64,000 bases of DNA from Myxococcales bacterium (GCA_016709545.1 JADJMO010000018.1:124001-188000); one strand, 5' to 3'. Counted from the stretch's first letter, positions 10,538-20,256 are shown. The notes: generated by a model not told the origin, from the letters alone. Numbers and translations: made by a program.

Positions 10538-13500
10538 ATGCGGCGCTCTCTCTTCGGGTTGTCGGGCCTGGGGTTCGTTCTGGTCGCGTGCTCGTCCGGG
10601 GGCGGTACCGAAGGCGTGGCCACGCACGGGCCGAGCGCGCTCGTCCTCGCGCGGCCCCACGCGGCGCGCCCGGCGCCGCTCGGCCGCTTGCCGGGGGGCT
10701 TCTCCGTCCGCGCAGAGATCGCCCCTGGCGCCGCGCGGGCCACGCTTCCCCTTCGCGCCGACGGCCTGGTGAAGGTCGTGCTCGGCGCGCGGACCGTCGA
10801 GCTCTCGTCGCCCGATCTCGCCGCCCGCGCCGGCGCTCTCGAAGACGACACCGTCAGCTACACCGAGGTCGCGCCCCGCACCGATCTCGTGCTGCTCGCG
10901 CTGCCCGACGGATTCGAGGACCTGCGCGTGCTGCGCGACGAGAAGGCGCCCACCACCTTCCGCGTGCGGGCGCACGGCGACGGCCTCACGCTCCGCGCCC
11001 GCGAGGGCCGCCTCGAGCTCGTGAACGATGCCGGGCGGGTGGAGCTCGGCACCGCCCCGGTCGTCGCGGTCGACGCCAAGGGCGTGAAACGAGCGCTCTC
11101 GCTCTCGGTCGCCGGCGATGTCGCGACGCTGGAGCTCGCAAAGGAGGGCCTCGCGTACCCGATCGTCGTCGACCCCCTCTGGAGCGCGACCCCCAACATG
11201 AGCTCGGTGCGCGACAACCACTTCGGGGTCGTCCTCGCCGACGGTCGGATGATGGTGGGTGGCGGCGTCGCGGCCGTTCGCCGAGATCACAGCGCGACGA
11301 CCAACACCTGGACGAGCTCTGGTTACCCGGAGCGACCTCACGTGGGCTGGCATGCGCGGCATCCGCCTCGCCGACGGCAGCGTGCTCGTCGTGGCCGGCG
11401 GCACCGACCAGCGCACGGCGCGCTGACCAGCGGCACCACCTGACCCTCTCGGGCAACCAGGCCGTCGCGTGTCAGGGGTGTGCGCTCGTGCGGCTGGCCG
11501 ACAACCGGATCCTCAAGGTGCCAGGGGTCGGCACCAACACCGAGATCTACAACCCGGGCACCGGCACCTGGAGCTCGTCCACCACCTCGACGTCGTTCTC
11601 GTTGCCGACGGCTGTCCTCCTCGCCGACGGGCGTGTGCTCGCGATCGGCGGCCCCACCTACCAGTCCCCGATGATCTGGAACGCCGGCGTCTGGAGCAGC
11701 ACGGTCGGTGGGCCGGCCCGCACCTCGGGCAACGGGCCCGCGCTCGAGCGGCTGCCGGATGGTCGCGTGCTCGCCATCGGCTCCTGGGAGGGAGGCTCTA
11801 CGCCGCCGAAGACGGGCTACCTCTACACGCCAGGCACGAACGCCTGGACGCTCACCAAGGGCGAGATGCTGCGGGTGCGCAACTACGCCACCATCGACAC
11901 GCTCAAGAGCGGCAAGGTCCTCATCAGCGGCGGTGAGATCCCCGGCGCCACCATCGGCTTCCACGACGCCGAGATCTACGATCCGGCGACCGAGGGCTTC
12001 TGGCCCGCCGAGAACATCGGCGCAGGGCGCCGCGGAGCGGTGAGCGGCGTGCTCGGGGATGGCAGCGTCCTCATCGCGGGCGGCCAGACCTCGCCCCCGG
12101 GATCGTACGGTCCGTCCACCACGGCGATGCGCTACGTGGGCCTCACCCTCGGGGCGTCGTGTGCGCCCCCCAACGTGCCCGTCGCGTGCGACTCGGGGTT
12201 CTGCACCGAGGGCGTGTGCTGCGAGGCGGCGGCCTGCGTGAAGGGCACCTGCGCCTCGGCGGCGCGCCCTGGGTTCTGCACCAAGAACGACGGCGAGAAG
12301 TGCACCGTGGGCACCCAGTGCACCTCGGGCCTCTGCGCCGACGGCGTGTGCTGCAACAGCGGGTGCGGCGGTCAGTGCGAGTCGTGCAACCTGCCCGGCA
12401 CCGTCGGCACGTGCGCCCCCGTGCTCGGCGCACCGGCGACGGGTCACGCGGCCTGCGGCGGCACCGGCGTGGGGACCACGTGCGCGGCGGTGTGCAACGG
12501 CGTCGACCGCACCAAGTGCAACTACCCGGGCAGCACGCTCGCGTGCGGCAAGGACTCGTGCGCCTCCGGCGTCGAGATCAAGGCGGGCACCTGCAACGGC
12601 GCGGGCACCTGCACCACCACCTCGGCGAGCTGCGGCGCGTACACCTGCGGCGCGAGCGCCTGCAAGCGCTCGTGCGTGACCGACGTGGACTGCGACCCGG
12701 GCTCGTACTGCGGCGGCGACAAGTGCCTGCCGCGCGACGGCCTCGGCGAGCCGTGCAAGGCGGGCGCGTCGTGCGGCGCAGGCCTGTCCTGCGTCGACGG
12801 CGTGTGCTGCGGCACCGCGAGCTGCCCCGCCAAGTCGTCGTGCTCGGCGGGCCCCGAGAAGGGCAAGTGCTCGAAGCTCGCGGGCGCCGACTGCACCACC
12901 GACACCGAGTGCTCGACCGGGGTGTGCGCGGACGGCGTGTGCTGCGACCGCGCCTGCGGCGGGCAGTGCGAGGCCTGCAACGTCGGCGGCTCCGAGGGCA
13001 AGTGCTCGCCGGTGCGCGGCGAGCCGCGCGGCACCCGCGCCAAGTGCGACGACGGCGCGGGCGACGTCTGCAAGGCGCTCGAGTGCGACGGCGTGAAGGA
13101 CCCGACCAAGTGCGTCGCGTTCAAGAACGGCGGCACGGTGACCTGCAAGCCGGCCGCGTGCGACGGCGGCTCGCTCGTGCCGGTCTCCTCGTGCGACGGC
13201 GCGGGCACCTGCGTGACGCCGCCCAAGGCCGACTGCGGGCGCTACACCTGTGACCCGGCGCCGCTCGGGTGCCGCACCACCTGCAGCACCAATGCGCACT
13301 GCAACACCGGGTTCTTCTGCGTCGGCGGCAAGTGCTCGGAGGGCGCGCGGTGCAGCGACGACCTCACCACCTCCACCTCGACCGACGGCGTCACGGTGCC
13401 GTGCGCGCCGTACAAGTGCGGCACGGCCGGCACCTGCAAGGACAGCTGCGGCACGAGCGACGACTGCTTGCCGGGCTCCGCGTGCGAGAGCGGGAAGTGC

Positions 13501-13635
13501 GTGGCGGCCGCCGCGCCGGCGGTGGACGACTCGGGCGGCTGCGCCCTCGGGACCTCGGCCGGGCGTTCGTCGAGCGCCGCGGCGGCGCTCACGCTGCTTG
13601 CGCTCGCTGGGCTCTCGCGTCGTCGGCGTCGGTAG
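10538..13635 (+). CDS. kelch-like, Cys-rich surface protein with MYXO-CTERM-like tail (frameshifted)
   Basis: The gene encodes about 1,030 residues. A signal peptide or lipobox (LVACSSGGG) is followed by a beta-rich domain of about 200 residues, then kelch-like propeller repeats (LADGRVLAIGG, LPDGRVLAIGS, LGDGSVLIAGG). The second half holds repeated Cys modules such as CADGVCCNSGCGGQCESC and CADGVCCDRACGGQCEAC. The end, GGCALGTSAGR plus a hydrophobic helix and RRRRR, is a MYXO-CTERM-like sorting tail for surface anchoring. Between about 11320 and 11425 the coding frame changes at least twice, with one propeller blade (MRGIRLADGSVLVVAGGTD) in a third frame; net length is one base short. GGAGG precedes the ATG. 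Confidence 0.85.
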
Positions 13636-13641
13636 CCGCGA

Positions 13642-14616
13642 TCACGCCGAACGTCGGCGGAGAGCCCTCGCGCCCTCGGCCAGGCGTTCGGCGGCCGCCT
13701 CGAAGGCCGGGGCGAGGGACGCGGGTTCGAGCAGCGCGAACGGCAGGCCGGCGTGGAGGACGAGCGCGACCAGCGCAGCCTCCGTCTCGGCGCCGACGGT
13801 GAGGATCGTCCTCTTCGGCGACCGGGCCTCGAGCGTGCCGACCCACGACGGGATCTTCGCGGTGAGCTCCGCCACCGAGCCCACGAGCAGGAGCCGCGCG
13901 CGAAAGCGATACGGCGCCGAGACGAGCGAACGCTTCACGTAGGCGGCGATGCCCTCGGCGGGCTCCTCGGGGACGAAGCGACGGGCCTGGACCTCGAGGT
14001 CGCGCGAGGCGATGCGATCGAGGCGGAACGTGCGAAAATCGTGGCGATCGACGTCGCGGGCCACGAGGTACCAGCGGAGGTGGGCGTGGACGAGGCGGAG
14101 CGGCTCGACCGTGCGTCGCGTCTCGACGCCCTGGTGGTCCCGGTAGCCGAACCGCACCTCGAGGGTGTCGCGGCAGGCACCCGCGAGCGCGGCCAGGACC
14201 CGGAAGTCGATGCGCGGTCGCGAGTCGGGCAGGGCGAGCGTGGCGGCCTCGATGGCGCCGAGCTTGCGACGCACGCGGGGTGGCAGCACCTGGTGGAGCT
14301 TCGCGAGGACGCCGAGGGTGACGTCCTGGCGCTCGGAAGCCGAACCACCGTTCGCGGCGAGCGCGACGGCGACCGCGACGGCCTCGTCGTCGTCGAGCAA
14401 GAGCGGTGGGGTCGTGGAGCCCTGGCCGAGGCGGTAGCCGCCGCCGACCCCCGAGGAGGCGTCGATCGCGTAGCCCAGGGATCGCAGCCGATCGACGTCG
14501 CGCCGCAGCGTGCGCACGTCGATCTCGAGGCGCTCGCCGAGCTCCCGGCCAGACCACTCCCGGCGCGCCTGGAGGAGCGACAGCAGCCGCAACACGCGGG
14601 TGGAGGTGGTGAGCAC
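13642..14616 (-). CDS. WYL-domain transcriptional regulator (YafY type)
   Basis: A 324-residue regulator: an N-terminal helix-turn-helix (1-55, WSGRELGERLEIDVRTLRRD), a WYL ligand-sensing domain (about 140-225, LRWYLVARD) and a C-terminal WCX-like extension. Such proteins usually bind nucleotides or small molecules and repress a neighbouring gene. It is divergent from the GFA gene, and a 15-bp palindrome lies in the shared 85-bp region between a -35 (TTGCGG) and -10 (TAGCCT) of its own promoter. The GTG start lies 6 nt after that -10. Autoregulation and control of the GFA gene are likely but inferred. Confidence 0.92.
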   Translation of the reverse strand: MLTTSTRVLRLLSLLQARREWSGRELGERLEIDVRTLRRDVDRLRSLGYAIDASSGVGGGYRLGQGSTTPPLLLDDDEAVAVAVALAANGGSASERQDVTLGVLAKLHQVLPPRVRRKLGAIEAATLALPDSRPRIDFRVLAALAGACRDTLEVRFGYRDHQGVETRRTVEPLRLVHAHLRWYLVARDVDRHDFRTFRLDRIASRDLEVQARRFVPEEPAEGIAAYVKRSLVSAPYRFRARLLLVGSVAELTAKIPSWVGTLEARSPKRTILTVGAETEAALVALVLHAGLPFALLEPASLAPAFEAAAERLAEGARALRRRSA

Positions 14617-14622
14617 GCTCCG

Positions 14623-14651
14623 AGGCTATCGAGGACAGAATCTGTCCGCAA
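14623..14651 (-). promoter_or_regulatory. promoter of the WYL regulator
   Basis: On the minus strand, TTGCGG (14651-14646), a 17-bp spacer and TAGCCT (14628-14623). The hexamer ends 6 nt before the GTG, so the transcript would be leaderless. Confidence 0.5.
14633..14647. promoter_or_regulatory. operator-like palindrome in WYL/GFA intergenic region
   Basis: GGACAGAATCTGTCC is a perfect 7-1-7 palindrome lying inside the spacer of the WYL-gene promoter and upstream of the divergent GFA gene. It is a likely binding site of the WYL regulator. Confidence 0.55.
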
Positions 14652-14701
14652 TTGGTCCTAGGGTGTGTCGACCGCGATCGAGCGGGAACAGGAGCCATGT
14701 C

Positions 14702-15088
14702 ATGAGCAAGAAGCACTACCGGGGCAGCTGCGCCTGCAAGCGGATCACGTTCGAGGCGGACATCGACTTCTCGAAGGGCACCCACAAGTGCAACTGCACG
14801 AGCTGCTGGAAGCGGCGGTGGTGGACGGTCAAGGTGGAGCCGGCAGACTTCAAGGTCCTGACCGGGGAGGACGGCTTCGATCCCAGCGGGCGATTCTGCG
14901 CCACGTGCGGCGTCGCCACGTTCCGCCACGTGCCCGTCTTCGACTGGAACCCCACGCCCTACGTCTCGCTCAGCGTGGCGACCCTCGACGACCTGGCGCC
15001 CACGGAGCTGCTGGAGGCCGAGGTGACCTACTACGACGGGCTCGCGGACGACTGGTGGTCGAAGCCCGCCGAGGTGCGCCACCTCTGA
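14702..15088 (+). CDS. GFA-family zinc protein
   Basis: A 128-residue protein of the glutathione-dependent formaldehyde-activating (GFA) fold. The structural zinc ligands are visible: C10-x-C12, C30-x-C32-xx-C35 (CNCTSC) and a later FCATCG pair. Family members bind zinc and, in a few cases, glutathione; most have no proven activity. The ATG at 14702 follows an AGGAG site by 8 nt. The divergent WYL regulator and palindrome suggest inducible expression. It is followed after 29 bp by the TOBE protein gene. Confidence 0.9.
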   Translation: MSKKHYRGSCACKRITFEADIDFSKGTHKCNCTSCWKRRWWTVKVEPADFKVLTGEDGFDPSGRFCATCGVATFRHVPVFDWNPTPYVSLSVATLDDLAPTELLEAEVTYYDGLADDWWSKPAEVRHL

Positions 15089-15117
15089 CCCGCGGCGATC
15101 TGTTACACCTGGTCGCC

Positions 15118-15327
15118 ATGAAATACGGCGCGCGCAACCAGATCGAAGCCAAGGTCACCAGGCTCAAGAAGGGGGACGTCATGTCGCAGGTGAGCCTCTC
15201 GCTCGAGGGGCCGGCGGGGCTGTCGTCGGTGCTCACCACCGAGTCGCTCGAGGAGCTCGGCCTCGAGGTGGGTGACCGAGTGAAGGTGGTGGTGAAGGCG
15301 ATTCACGTGCTCCTCATCAAGGAGTGA
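15118..15327 (+). CDS. molybdenum-pterin-binding (Mop/TOBE) protein
   Basis: A 69-residue single TOBE domain. MKYGARNQIEAKVTRLKKGD and SSVLTTESLEELGL match the molbindin fold, in which oligomers bind molybdate or tungstate oxyanions in the cytoplasm. The size equals that of stand-alone Mop proteins. A TACACC hexamer sits 8 nt before the ATG and no strong Shine-Dalgarno is present. No molybdate transporter or cofactor gene is near, so its role is buffering or sensing by inference. Confidence 0.9.
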   Translation: MKYGARNQIEAKVTRLKKGDVMSQVSLSLEGPAGLSSVLTTESLEELGLEVGDRVKVVVKAIHVLLIKE

Positions 15328-15351
15328 CGGGAGGCGCCGAAAGGAGGGGAA

Positions 15352-16335
15352 TTGGCGGCCCGGCGCGCGATGGGGCATGATCGGTTCACTGTGCGCTCCC
15401 CCATCCTTTCTTTCCTCGCTCTCAGTTTCCTCACTGTGGGCTTCCTCACTGTCGGTTGTGGCGGACGCCTCGACCCCGACGACGGCTGCCCCGAAGACCG
15501 CTGCGTCGACGGCGGGTTCGACGGGGCCGTCGTGGACTCGACGTTCGACGGCGGGTTCGACACGGGCTTCGACACGGGGCCGGGCCTGTGCGGCAGCGGT
15601 CCTTGCACGCCGGGGACCAGCTGCAAGCTCGACTGCAACACGTGCTCCTGCTTCGGGTCCGGTGAGTGGGCTTGCACGGGCATGGCGTGCATCGACAGCG
15701 GGTTCGACATCGCGGTCGACACCACCCCGCCGCCGACCTGTCCGACGCTGGCCCCGCCCAACGGCGCCGCTTGCACCGGGGTCCTGACTTGCGGCTACTC
15801 CAACGGGTGTGGCGGCAAGACCGTCGCGAGCTGCGATGGCGCGCGGTGGAACGTGAAGTCGGATCCGTGCACGGGGCCGACGTGTCCCGTCGTGCGCCCC
15901 ATCGAGAAGACCTCCTGCAAGGGGCCGATCGCCTGCCCCTACGTGAACTCGTGCGGTGGCACCGATACGGTGTTCTGCGACGCCACCTCGAGCTACTGGC
16001 GCGTCGTGACCGGCGGGTGCCCGCCGCCGCCCCCGGTGTGCCCCAAGACCAAGCCGGCCGCCTTCAGCGCGTGCACGGGCTCGCTCAGCTGCGCGTGGGA
16101 CAACGGCTGCGGCGAGGTGGTCTACGGCTTCTGCGACGGCAAGAGCTGGAACATGAAGGAGAGCCCCTGCAGCGCCGGCTGCCCAGGCGCCAAGCCCACG
16201 AGCGGCGCCGCGTGCAAGCCGCTGCCGGGCAGCTCGTGTCGGTACATCTCGGTCCCAGGGACGATGTGCACCACGCAGTGCTTCTGCGCCGACGACGGCC
16301 GCTGGGCCTGCGTGACGCCGCCCTGCTCGGGGTGA
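15352..16335 (+). CDS. Cys-rich predicted lipoprotein
   Basis: A 327-residue secreted protein. The signal has two copies of a FLTVG hydrophobic repeat and a lipobox-like LTVGC. An Asp/Gly/Phe-rich linker (DGGFDTGFDTG) follows, then four Cys-rich modules of about 45 residues, each with a pattern near TC(P)...ACTG.L.C.Y.NGCGG....CDG..W and W/C ends. Start: TTG at 15352 is preceded by AAGGAGG at the right distance; an ATG at 15370 is the alternative. It lies head-to-tail against the LolC/E-like gene with one base between stops. Surface location is likely; function unknown. Confidence 0.8.
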   Translation: MAARRAMGHDRFTVRSPILSFLALSFLTVGFLTVGCGGRLDPDDGCPEDRCVDGGFDGAVVDSTFDGGFDTGFDTGPGLCGSGPCTPGTSCKLDCNTCSCFGSGEWACTGMACIDSGFDIAVDTTPPPTCPTLAPPNGAACTGVLTCGYSNGCGGKTVASCDGARWNVKSDPCTGPTCPVVRPIEKTSCKGPIACPYVNSCGGTDTVFCDATSSYWRVVTGGCPPPPPVCPKTKPAAFSACTGSLSCAWDNGCGEVVYGFCDGKSWNMKESPCSAGCPGAKPTSGAACKPLPGSSCRYISVPGTMCTTQCFCADDGRWACVTPPCSG

Positions 16336-16336
16336 C

Positions 16337-18040
16337 TCACTCGTAGCGCAGGCCGTCGACCGGCAGGAGCTTGCTCGCGGCGCGCGCCGGATAGAGCGTG
16401 CTGATCGCGCAGATGCAGAGCGCCGCCACCGTGACCGCGAAGAAGTCCCACCCGTTCACCGCGATGGGCAGGCGATCGATGTAGTAGACGTCCGGGTCGA
16501 TGCGCACGCCGAACCACGACAGCCCGAAGCAGGTGGCGTAGCCGACCGCGACGCCGAACACCGTGCCGATGCCGCCGATGATCATGCCCTCCAGCATGAA
16601 CACGCGGAGGATGGCGCCGTCGGAGGCGCCGAGCGCCTTGAGGATGGCGATCTCCTTGCCCTTCTCGGTGACCATCAAGAGCAGCGTGCAGAGGATGCAG
16701 AAGCTCGCGACGATGATCGCGAGCGAGAGCACGATGAACGTGGCGATGCGCTCGAGTTTGAGCGCCGAGAAGAGGCCTTGCTGATCTCGCGCCAGTCGCG
16801 CACCCGCAGCTCGGCGCGCGACGGCGGCCTCGATCGCGGGGCGCACGCCGTCGGCGGCCTCGGCGTCGAGCACCTTGACCTGGATGGCGCCGAGGCGGTC
16901 CTTCTGGTCGAGGAAGTCGCGCGCGACCTCCATGGTGACGTAGCCGTGGGTGGCGTCGTACTCGTACATGCCCGAGAAGAAGATCCCGGCGACCCGGAAT
17001 TTTCGCTCGCGCGGGACGATGCCCGCGGGCGTGAGCTCGCCCATGCGCGAGACGAGCGACACCTCGCTGCCGACCCGTAGGTGCAGGGTCTTGGCGAGCT
17101 CGCGGCCGATGACGATGCACGGGTAGACCGGCCGATCGGGCGGCGGCTGCGGCCGCGCGATCTTGGCGATGATCGGGTCCTCGTTCTTGTCGACCGGGAG
17201 CGGCGCGGGGCTGACGTCGGAGGCGATGGGCCGGAACAGCTCCTCGTCGGCCTCGACGCCGCGGCGCTCGCTCCAGGGGAGGGCGGCGACCCATTCAGGG
17301 TCGGCGAGCCACTCGAGCTTGCCGAGCTCGACGTTCTTGGGCAGGTCGATCACCTGGCCGACCGTGTCGAGGTCGATGCCGCGCAGGAGCACGCCGCTCA
17401 TGTTGCTGCCGACCGAGGCCATGACCTCGCCGGTGACCATCGGGGTGGCCGCGACGACGCCCGGCGTGGCGCGCACCCGCTGCAGGACGGGCTCCCACTC
17501 GATGAACCCCTGCGGCGTCTGAGCGTCGACGACGACATGGGCGTTGTTGGCGAGGATCTTCCGCTGAAGATCCTGGCCGAACCCACCCATGATCGAGATG
17601 ACCGAGCCGAGCGCGCAGGACGACACCGCGACGCCACAGATGGAGAGCACCGAGATGACGGTGAGGAAGCCGCTCTTGGTGGCGCGCACGTGGCGGGCGC
17701 CGACCCAGCGGGTGAACGTGGAGCGCTCGAAGCTGTCGAGCACGAGCGGCATCAGCGCGCCGAGTACGAAGATGAGGAACACGACCCCGGTGCCGAGCGC
17801 GCTCGCCCGCAGGATCTCGTGCTTCATGATGACCTTCGACCCGCGGGTGACGGGGAGGCCGTTGGCGATGCGGACGAGGGTGAGGAACGCGCCCGCGAAC
17901 ACGACGCCGGTCCCGATGAAGATCCAGCGGCGGAGGGTGGCGCCGCGGCCGCGGAGGAGGAGCGCGAGGAGGCCGAGACCCACCGCGACGAGCAGCGGAT
18001 TCGGGATTCCGCGGAACAGGTTCAGGAGGTTCAGCTTCAT
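16337..18040 (-). CDS. LolC/LolE-like lipoprotein-releasing permease
   Basis: A 567-residue FtsX/MacB-type ABC permease. The N-terminal part has about three extra membrane segments (roughly 12-30, 38-56, 78-100) not found in LolC or LolE (about 410 residues). The conserved helix with GFLTVISVLSICGVAVS, a large periplasmic domain, and the C-terminal helices ending in YPARAASKLLPVDGLRYE are typical. Near 16776-16815 the encoded RAAGARLARDQQG replaces the expected ELRVRDWREISKA of a neighbouring frame, showing two compensating indels. It probably works with LolD, whose gene is 9 kb away. The ATG at 18040 was chosen; an upstream in-frame start at 18082 is possible. Confidence 0.85.
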   Translation of the reverse strand: MKLNLLNLFRGIPNPLLVAVGLGLLALLLRGRGATLRRWIFIGTGVVFAGAFLTLVRIANGLPVTRGSKVIMKHEILRASALGTGVVFLIFVLGALMPLVLDSFERSTFTRWVGARHVRATKSGFLTVISVLSICGVAVSSCALGSVISIMGGFGQDLQRKILANNAHVVVDAQTPQGFIEWEPVLQRVRATPGVVAATPMVTGEVMASVGSNMSGVLLRGIDLDTVGQVIDLPKNVELGKLEWLADPEWVAALPWSERRGVEADEELFRPIASDVSPAPLPVDKNEDPIIAKIARPQPPPDRPVYPCIVIGRELAKTLHLRVGSEVSLVSRMGELTPAGIVPRERKFRVAGIFFSGMYEYDATHGYVTMEVARDFLDQKDRLGAIQVKVLDAEAADGVRPAIEAAVARRAAGARLARDQQGLFSALKLERIATFIVLSLAIIVASFCILCTLLLMVTEKGKEIAILKALGASDGAILRVFMLEGMIIGGIGTVFGVAVGYATCFGLSWFGVRIDPDVYYIDRLPIAVNGWDFFAVTVAALCICAISTLYPARAASKLLPVDGLRYE

Positions 18041-18114
18041 CAGGGGGCGCCGCGCTCTAGCCCAGCGTGCCCAGGGGCGCATCCATTCCCGACGTTTCGC
18101 GGGCCGACGTTCGC

Positions 18115-18120
18115 TAGAGT
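18115..18120 (+). promoter_or_regulatory. -10-like hexamer of the esterase gene
   Basis: TAGAGT, exactly 6 nt before the GTG start codon; leaderless-type spacing. Confidence 0.4.
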
Positions 18121-18126
18121 GGCCCC

Positions 18127-19290
18127 GTGCAGCGCCGCGCCTTCCTCGCCTCCATGGCCGCCTTCGCGCCGAGCCTCGCGCGGGCGGCCAAGGACCCGGC
18201 GGTCAAGGACGCCCACCCGGTCCCGGCCCCGGCGGCCCTCGAGCTGTCCACGGTCACCCTGGAGGGCGGGAAGATGTACGGGCGGTCGAGCCCGGCGGTC
18301 GTCGCGCTGCCGAAGGGCCGGGCGAAGGGGGAGAAGTTCCCGCTGCTCGTCCTCCTGCCCGGCGGCGAGCACACCATGCAGAAGCGCGACCACGGCTGCT
18401 GGGGCTGGTGGAGCGACTTCAAGCTCGGCGACACCGAGGCGGCGCTGCGGCGCGGCACGCTGACCGACGCCGACCTCGGCGGGTTCGCGACCGAGGCGCA
18501 GCGGCTCGATCTCGGAGGGCGACTCGCGCACCGGCCCTGGAGGGGCATGGTGATCGTCACCCCGTTCATCCTGCGGCGGCAGACCCAGCTCGAGCCCCAC
18601 GGCGCCATGGTCACGCCGTTCCTCCGCGCGCTCGTCGAGTGGGCGCGCAAGGAGCTGCCGGTGTTCGGCGATCGCGCGTCGACGGGCCTCGGGGGCATCT
18701 CCGCGAGCGGGGCGTGGGTGCTGTGGAGCGGCCCGCAGCTCGCCGATCTGTTCGGCGCGCTCGTCGCGGTGCAGCCGTACACCGACGGCTACGAGAAGCC
18801 GATCACCAAGATGCTGAAGGCGCGCTCGGCGCCGCAGGCGATGCGGCTCGTCACCTCGCTCGGCGACCGGCTGCACAAGCCCACGGTCGCCCTCGTGGAG
18901 GCGCTCGGCAAGGACGGGATCGCCGTCGATCACGCGGCGTACGCGGGGCCCCACGCACCCAGCTTCGCGGCCGGGGTGGGGGGCGTGGAGATGTTGCTGT
19001 CGATGGAGGAGCGGCTCGTGCGGCCCGAGGTGAAGGCCGCGCCGAGCGCGGTGCCGTCCGCGTCGGCCGTGCCGCCACCGACCGCGTCGGCGTCGGTGGC
19101 ACCGGTGGTCGCGCCGTCGTCGTCGGCTTCGCCCGGTGCACCCGCCACACCCTCGCGGTGGCCTCGGATCGCCCTCGGTTCGGCGGCGGTCGCCGTCGCC
19201 GGGGGAACGGCCGCGTTCTGGTGGAAGACGCGAAGGAAGGCCGCGCCTCCGGACGACCCGCCCGCGTCAGGCGGCGAGCCGGGCGCGTAG
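18127..19290 (+). CDS. exported esterase-like alpha/beta hydrolase with C-terminal membrane anchor
   Basis: A 387-residue protein with a twin-arginine-like signal (RRAFLASMAAFAPSLARA). The body resembles the esterase D/enterochelin esterase family: PLLVLLPGGEHTM strand-turn, a nucleophile elbow around GGISASGAW (Ser in GISAS) and a His in a C-terminal GPHAPSF segment. A Pro/Ala/Ser linker (about 305-345) leads to one transmembrane helix and a basic tail, so it may be held at the membrane facing outward. Substrate unknown. GTG start with TAGAGT 6 nt upstream. Its end overlaps the convergent downstream gene by 24 bp. Confidence 0.75.
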   Translation: MQRRAFLASMAAFAPSLARAAKDPAVKDAHPVPAPAALELSTVTLEGGKMYGRSSPAVVALPKGRAKGEKFPLLVLLPGGEHTMQKRDHGCWGWWSDFKLGDTEAALRRGTLTDADLGGFATEAQRLDLGGRLAHRPWRGMVIVTPFILRRQTQLEPHGAMVTPFLRALVEWARKELPVFGDRASTGLGGISASGAWVLWSGPQLADLFGALVAVQPYTDGYEKPITKMLKARSAPQAMRLVTSLGDRLHKPTVALVEALGKDGIAVDHAAYAGPHAPSFAAGVGGVEMLLSMEERLVRPEVKAAPSAVPSASAVPPPTASASVAPVVAPSSSASPGAPATPSRWPRIALGSAAVAVAGGTAAFWWKTRRKAAPPDDPPASGGEPGA

Positions 19291-19949
19291 CCGCGCCTCC
19301 GCCTCGAGGAGGTCGTCGGCGCGCAGCACGAAGTCCTTCCTGGGCGAGCCCTGGCGCGTCCACGCGAAGCGACGGAACAAGGCCAGGGTCGCGGTGCCCT
19401 CGGTCGCGCCGCGCACGCGCGCGAGCAGGTCGCGGGCGTAGGCGAGCTCTGCGATCGGTTCGCGCAGCGCGGGATCCTGCTTGAGCGCGGCGAAGTCGTC
19501 GTCGCAGAACGGCGCGCCGAGTTCCGCGGCGAGGGCGCGCAGCGCCTGAGCTCGAGACGATCGGCGCGTTGCTTGTCCGCGGGTCCGACCTTCTTCGTGC
19601 GGAGCCTGGGTGCGTCGACGAGCCAGCTGCACATCGGGCAGAAGCAGTGCGCTTCGGGCGAGTAGAGGACCTGGCCCGGGTCGCGGACGAGCTCGAAGGA
19701 CGTCTCGAGGTAGGTGCCGAAGAAGCGCGCGAAATCGAGCAGATCTTCGCGGGCCGGCCGCGCGACGAGCGGGAGGTCGGCGTGGTGATCGTCGAGCCAC
19801 GCGAAGGCCGCCTCGGGGAAGGTCGCGTAGGTGTGCGCGGTGTCGAAGGCGATGAACCCGCGATCGATGGCGCTCACCATCCACCGCAGGAGCTCGTAGC
19901 TCCGGGTCTGCAGGTCGACGGCGCGGCGGAGGGCGACAGGGTCGAGCAC
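19267..19949 (-). CDS. hypothetical protein with CxxC site (frameshifted)
   Basis: Two frames join into a protein of about 227 residues. The first part (from GTG 19949) is helical and contains FCPMCSWLVDAP, a possible metal or redox CxxC. The frame breaks at about 19553-19558 (one base missing in GAGCT^CAGG) and continues with ALRALAAELGAPFCDDDF to LLEAEARLRARLAA. The 683-nt span is one short of a multiple of three. The family is not recognised. A TAGGAT hexamer lies 6 nt before the GTG. Confidence 0.65.
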
Positions 19950-19955
19950 CCCTCC

Positions 19956-19961
19956 ATCCTA
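19956..19961 (-). promoter_or_regulatory. -10-like hexamer of the CxxC hypothetical gene
   Basis: TAGGAT on the minus strand, 6 nt before the GTG at 19949. Confidence 0.35.
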
Positions 19962-19962
19962 C

Positions 19963-20256
19963 TCAGGTGCGCCGCCGTTCGCCGATGGCCGACGCGACGG
20001 CCCCGACGATCATCGAGGCGGTGACCAGGAGCACCCAGACGTAGAGGTCGACCCACGCGATGGCGAGCATCGCGCACCGGAACGCGTCGTCGGACTCGAC
20101 GGCCGGCGTCGCGCGGTACGTCTCGAGACGCGCGCGGCGTCGGGCGAACAAGACGCGCCCGAGGAACACGCCGGCCGTCGACAGCAAGACGAAGCCAGTG
20201 CCCACAACCCAGCCGATCGCTGGCCACCCCTCGACGATGCCGGCTCCGCGCGCCAC
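19963..20256 (-). CDS. small two-helix membrane protein
   Basis: A 97-residue protein with two hydrophobic segments (about 12-35 and 68-90) separated by an Arg-rich loop (FARRRARLETYR) that should be cytoplasmic. No domain is recognised. It ends 13 bp before the start of the downstream CxxC protein gene on the same strand, suggesting a shared transcript. Coding is supported mainly by its membrane-protein character and the codon pattern. Confidence 0.5.
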   Translation of the reverse strand: MARGAGIVEGWPAIGWVVGTGFVLLSTAGVFLGRVLFARRRARLETYRATPAVESDDAFRCAMLAIAWVDLYVWVLLVTASMIVGAVASAIGERRRT

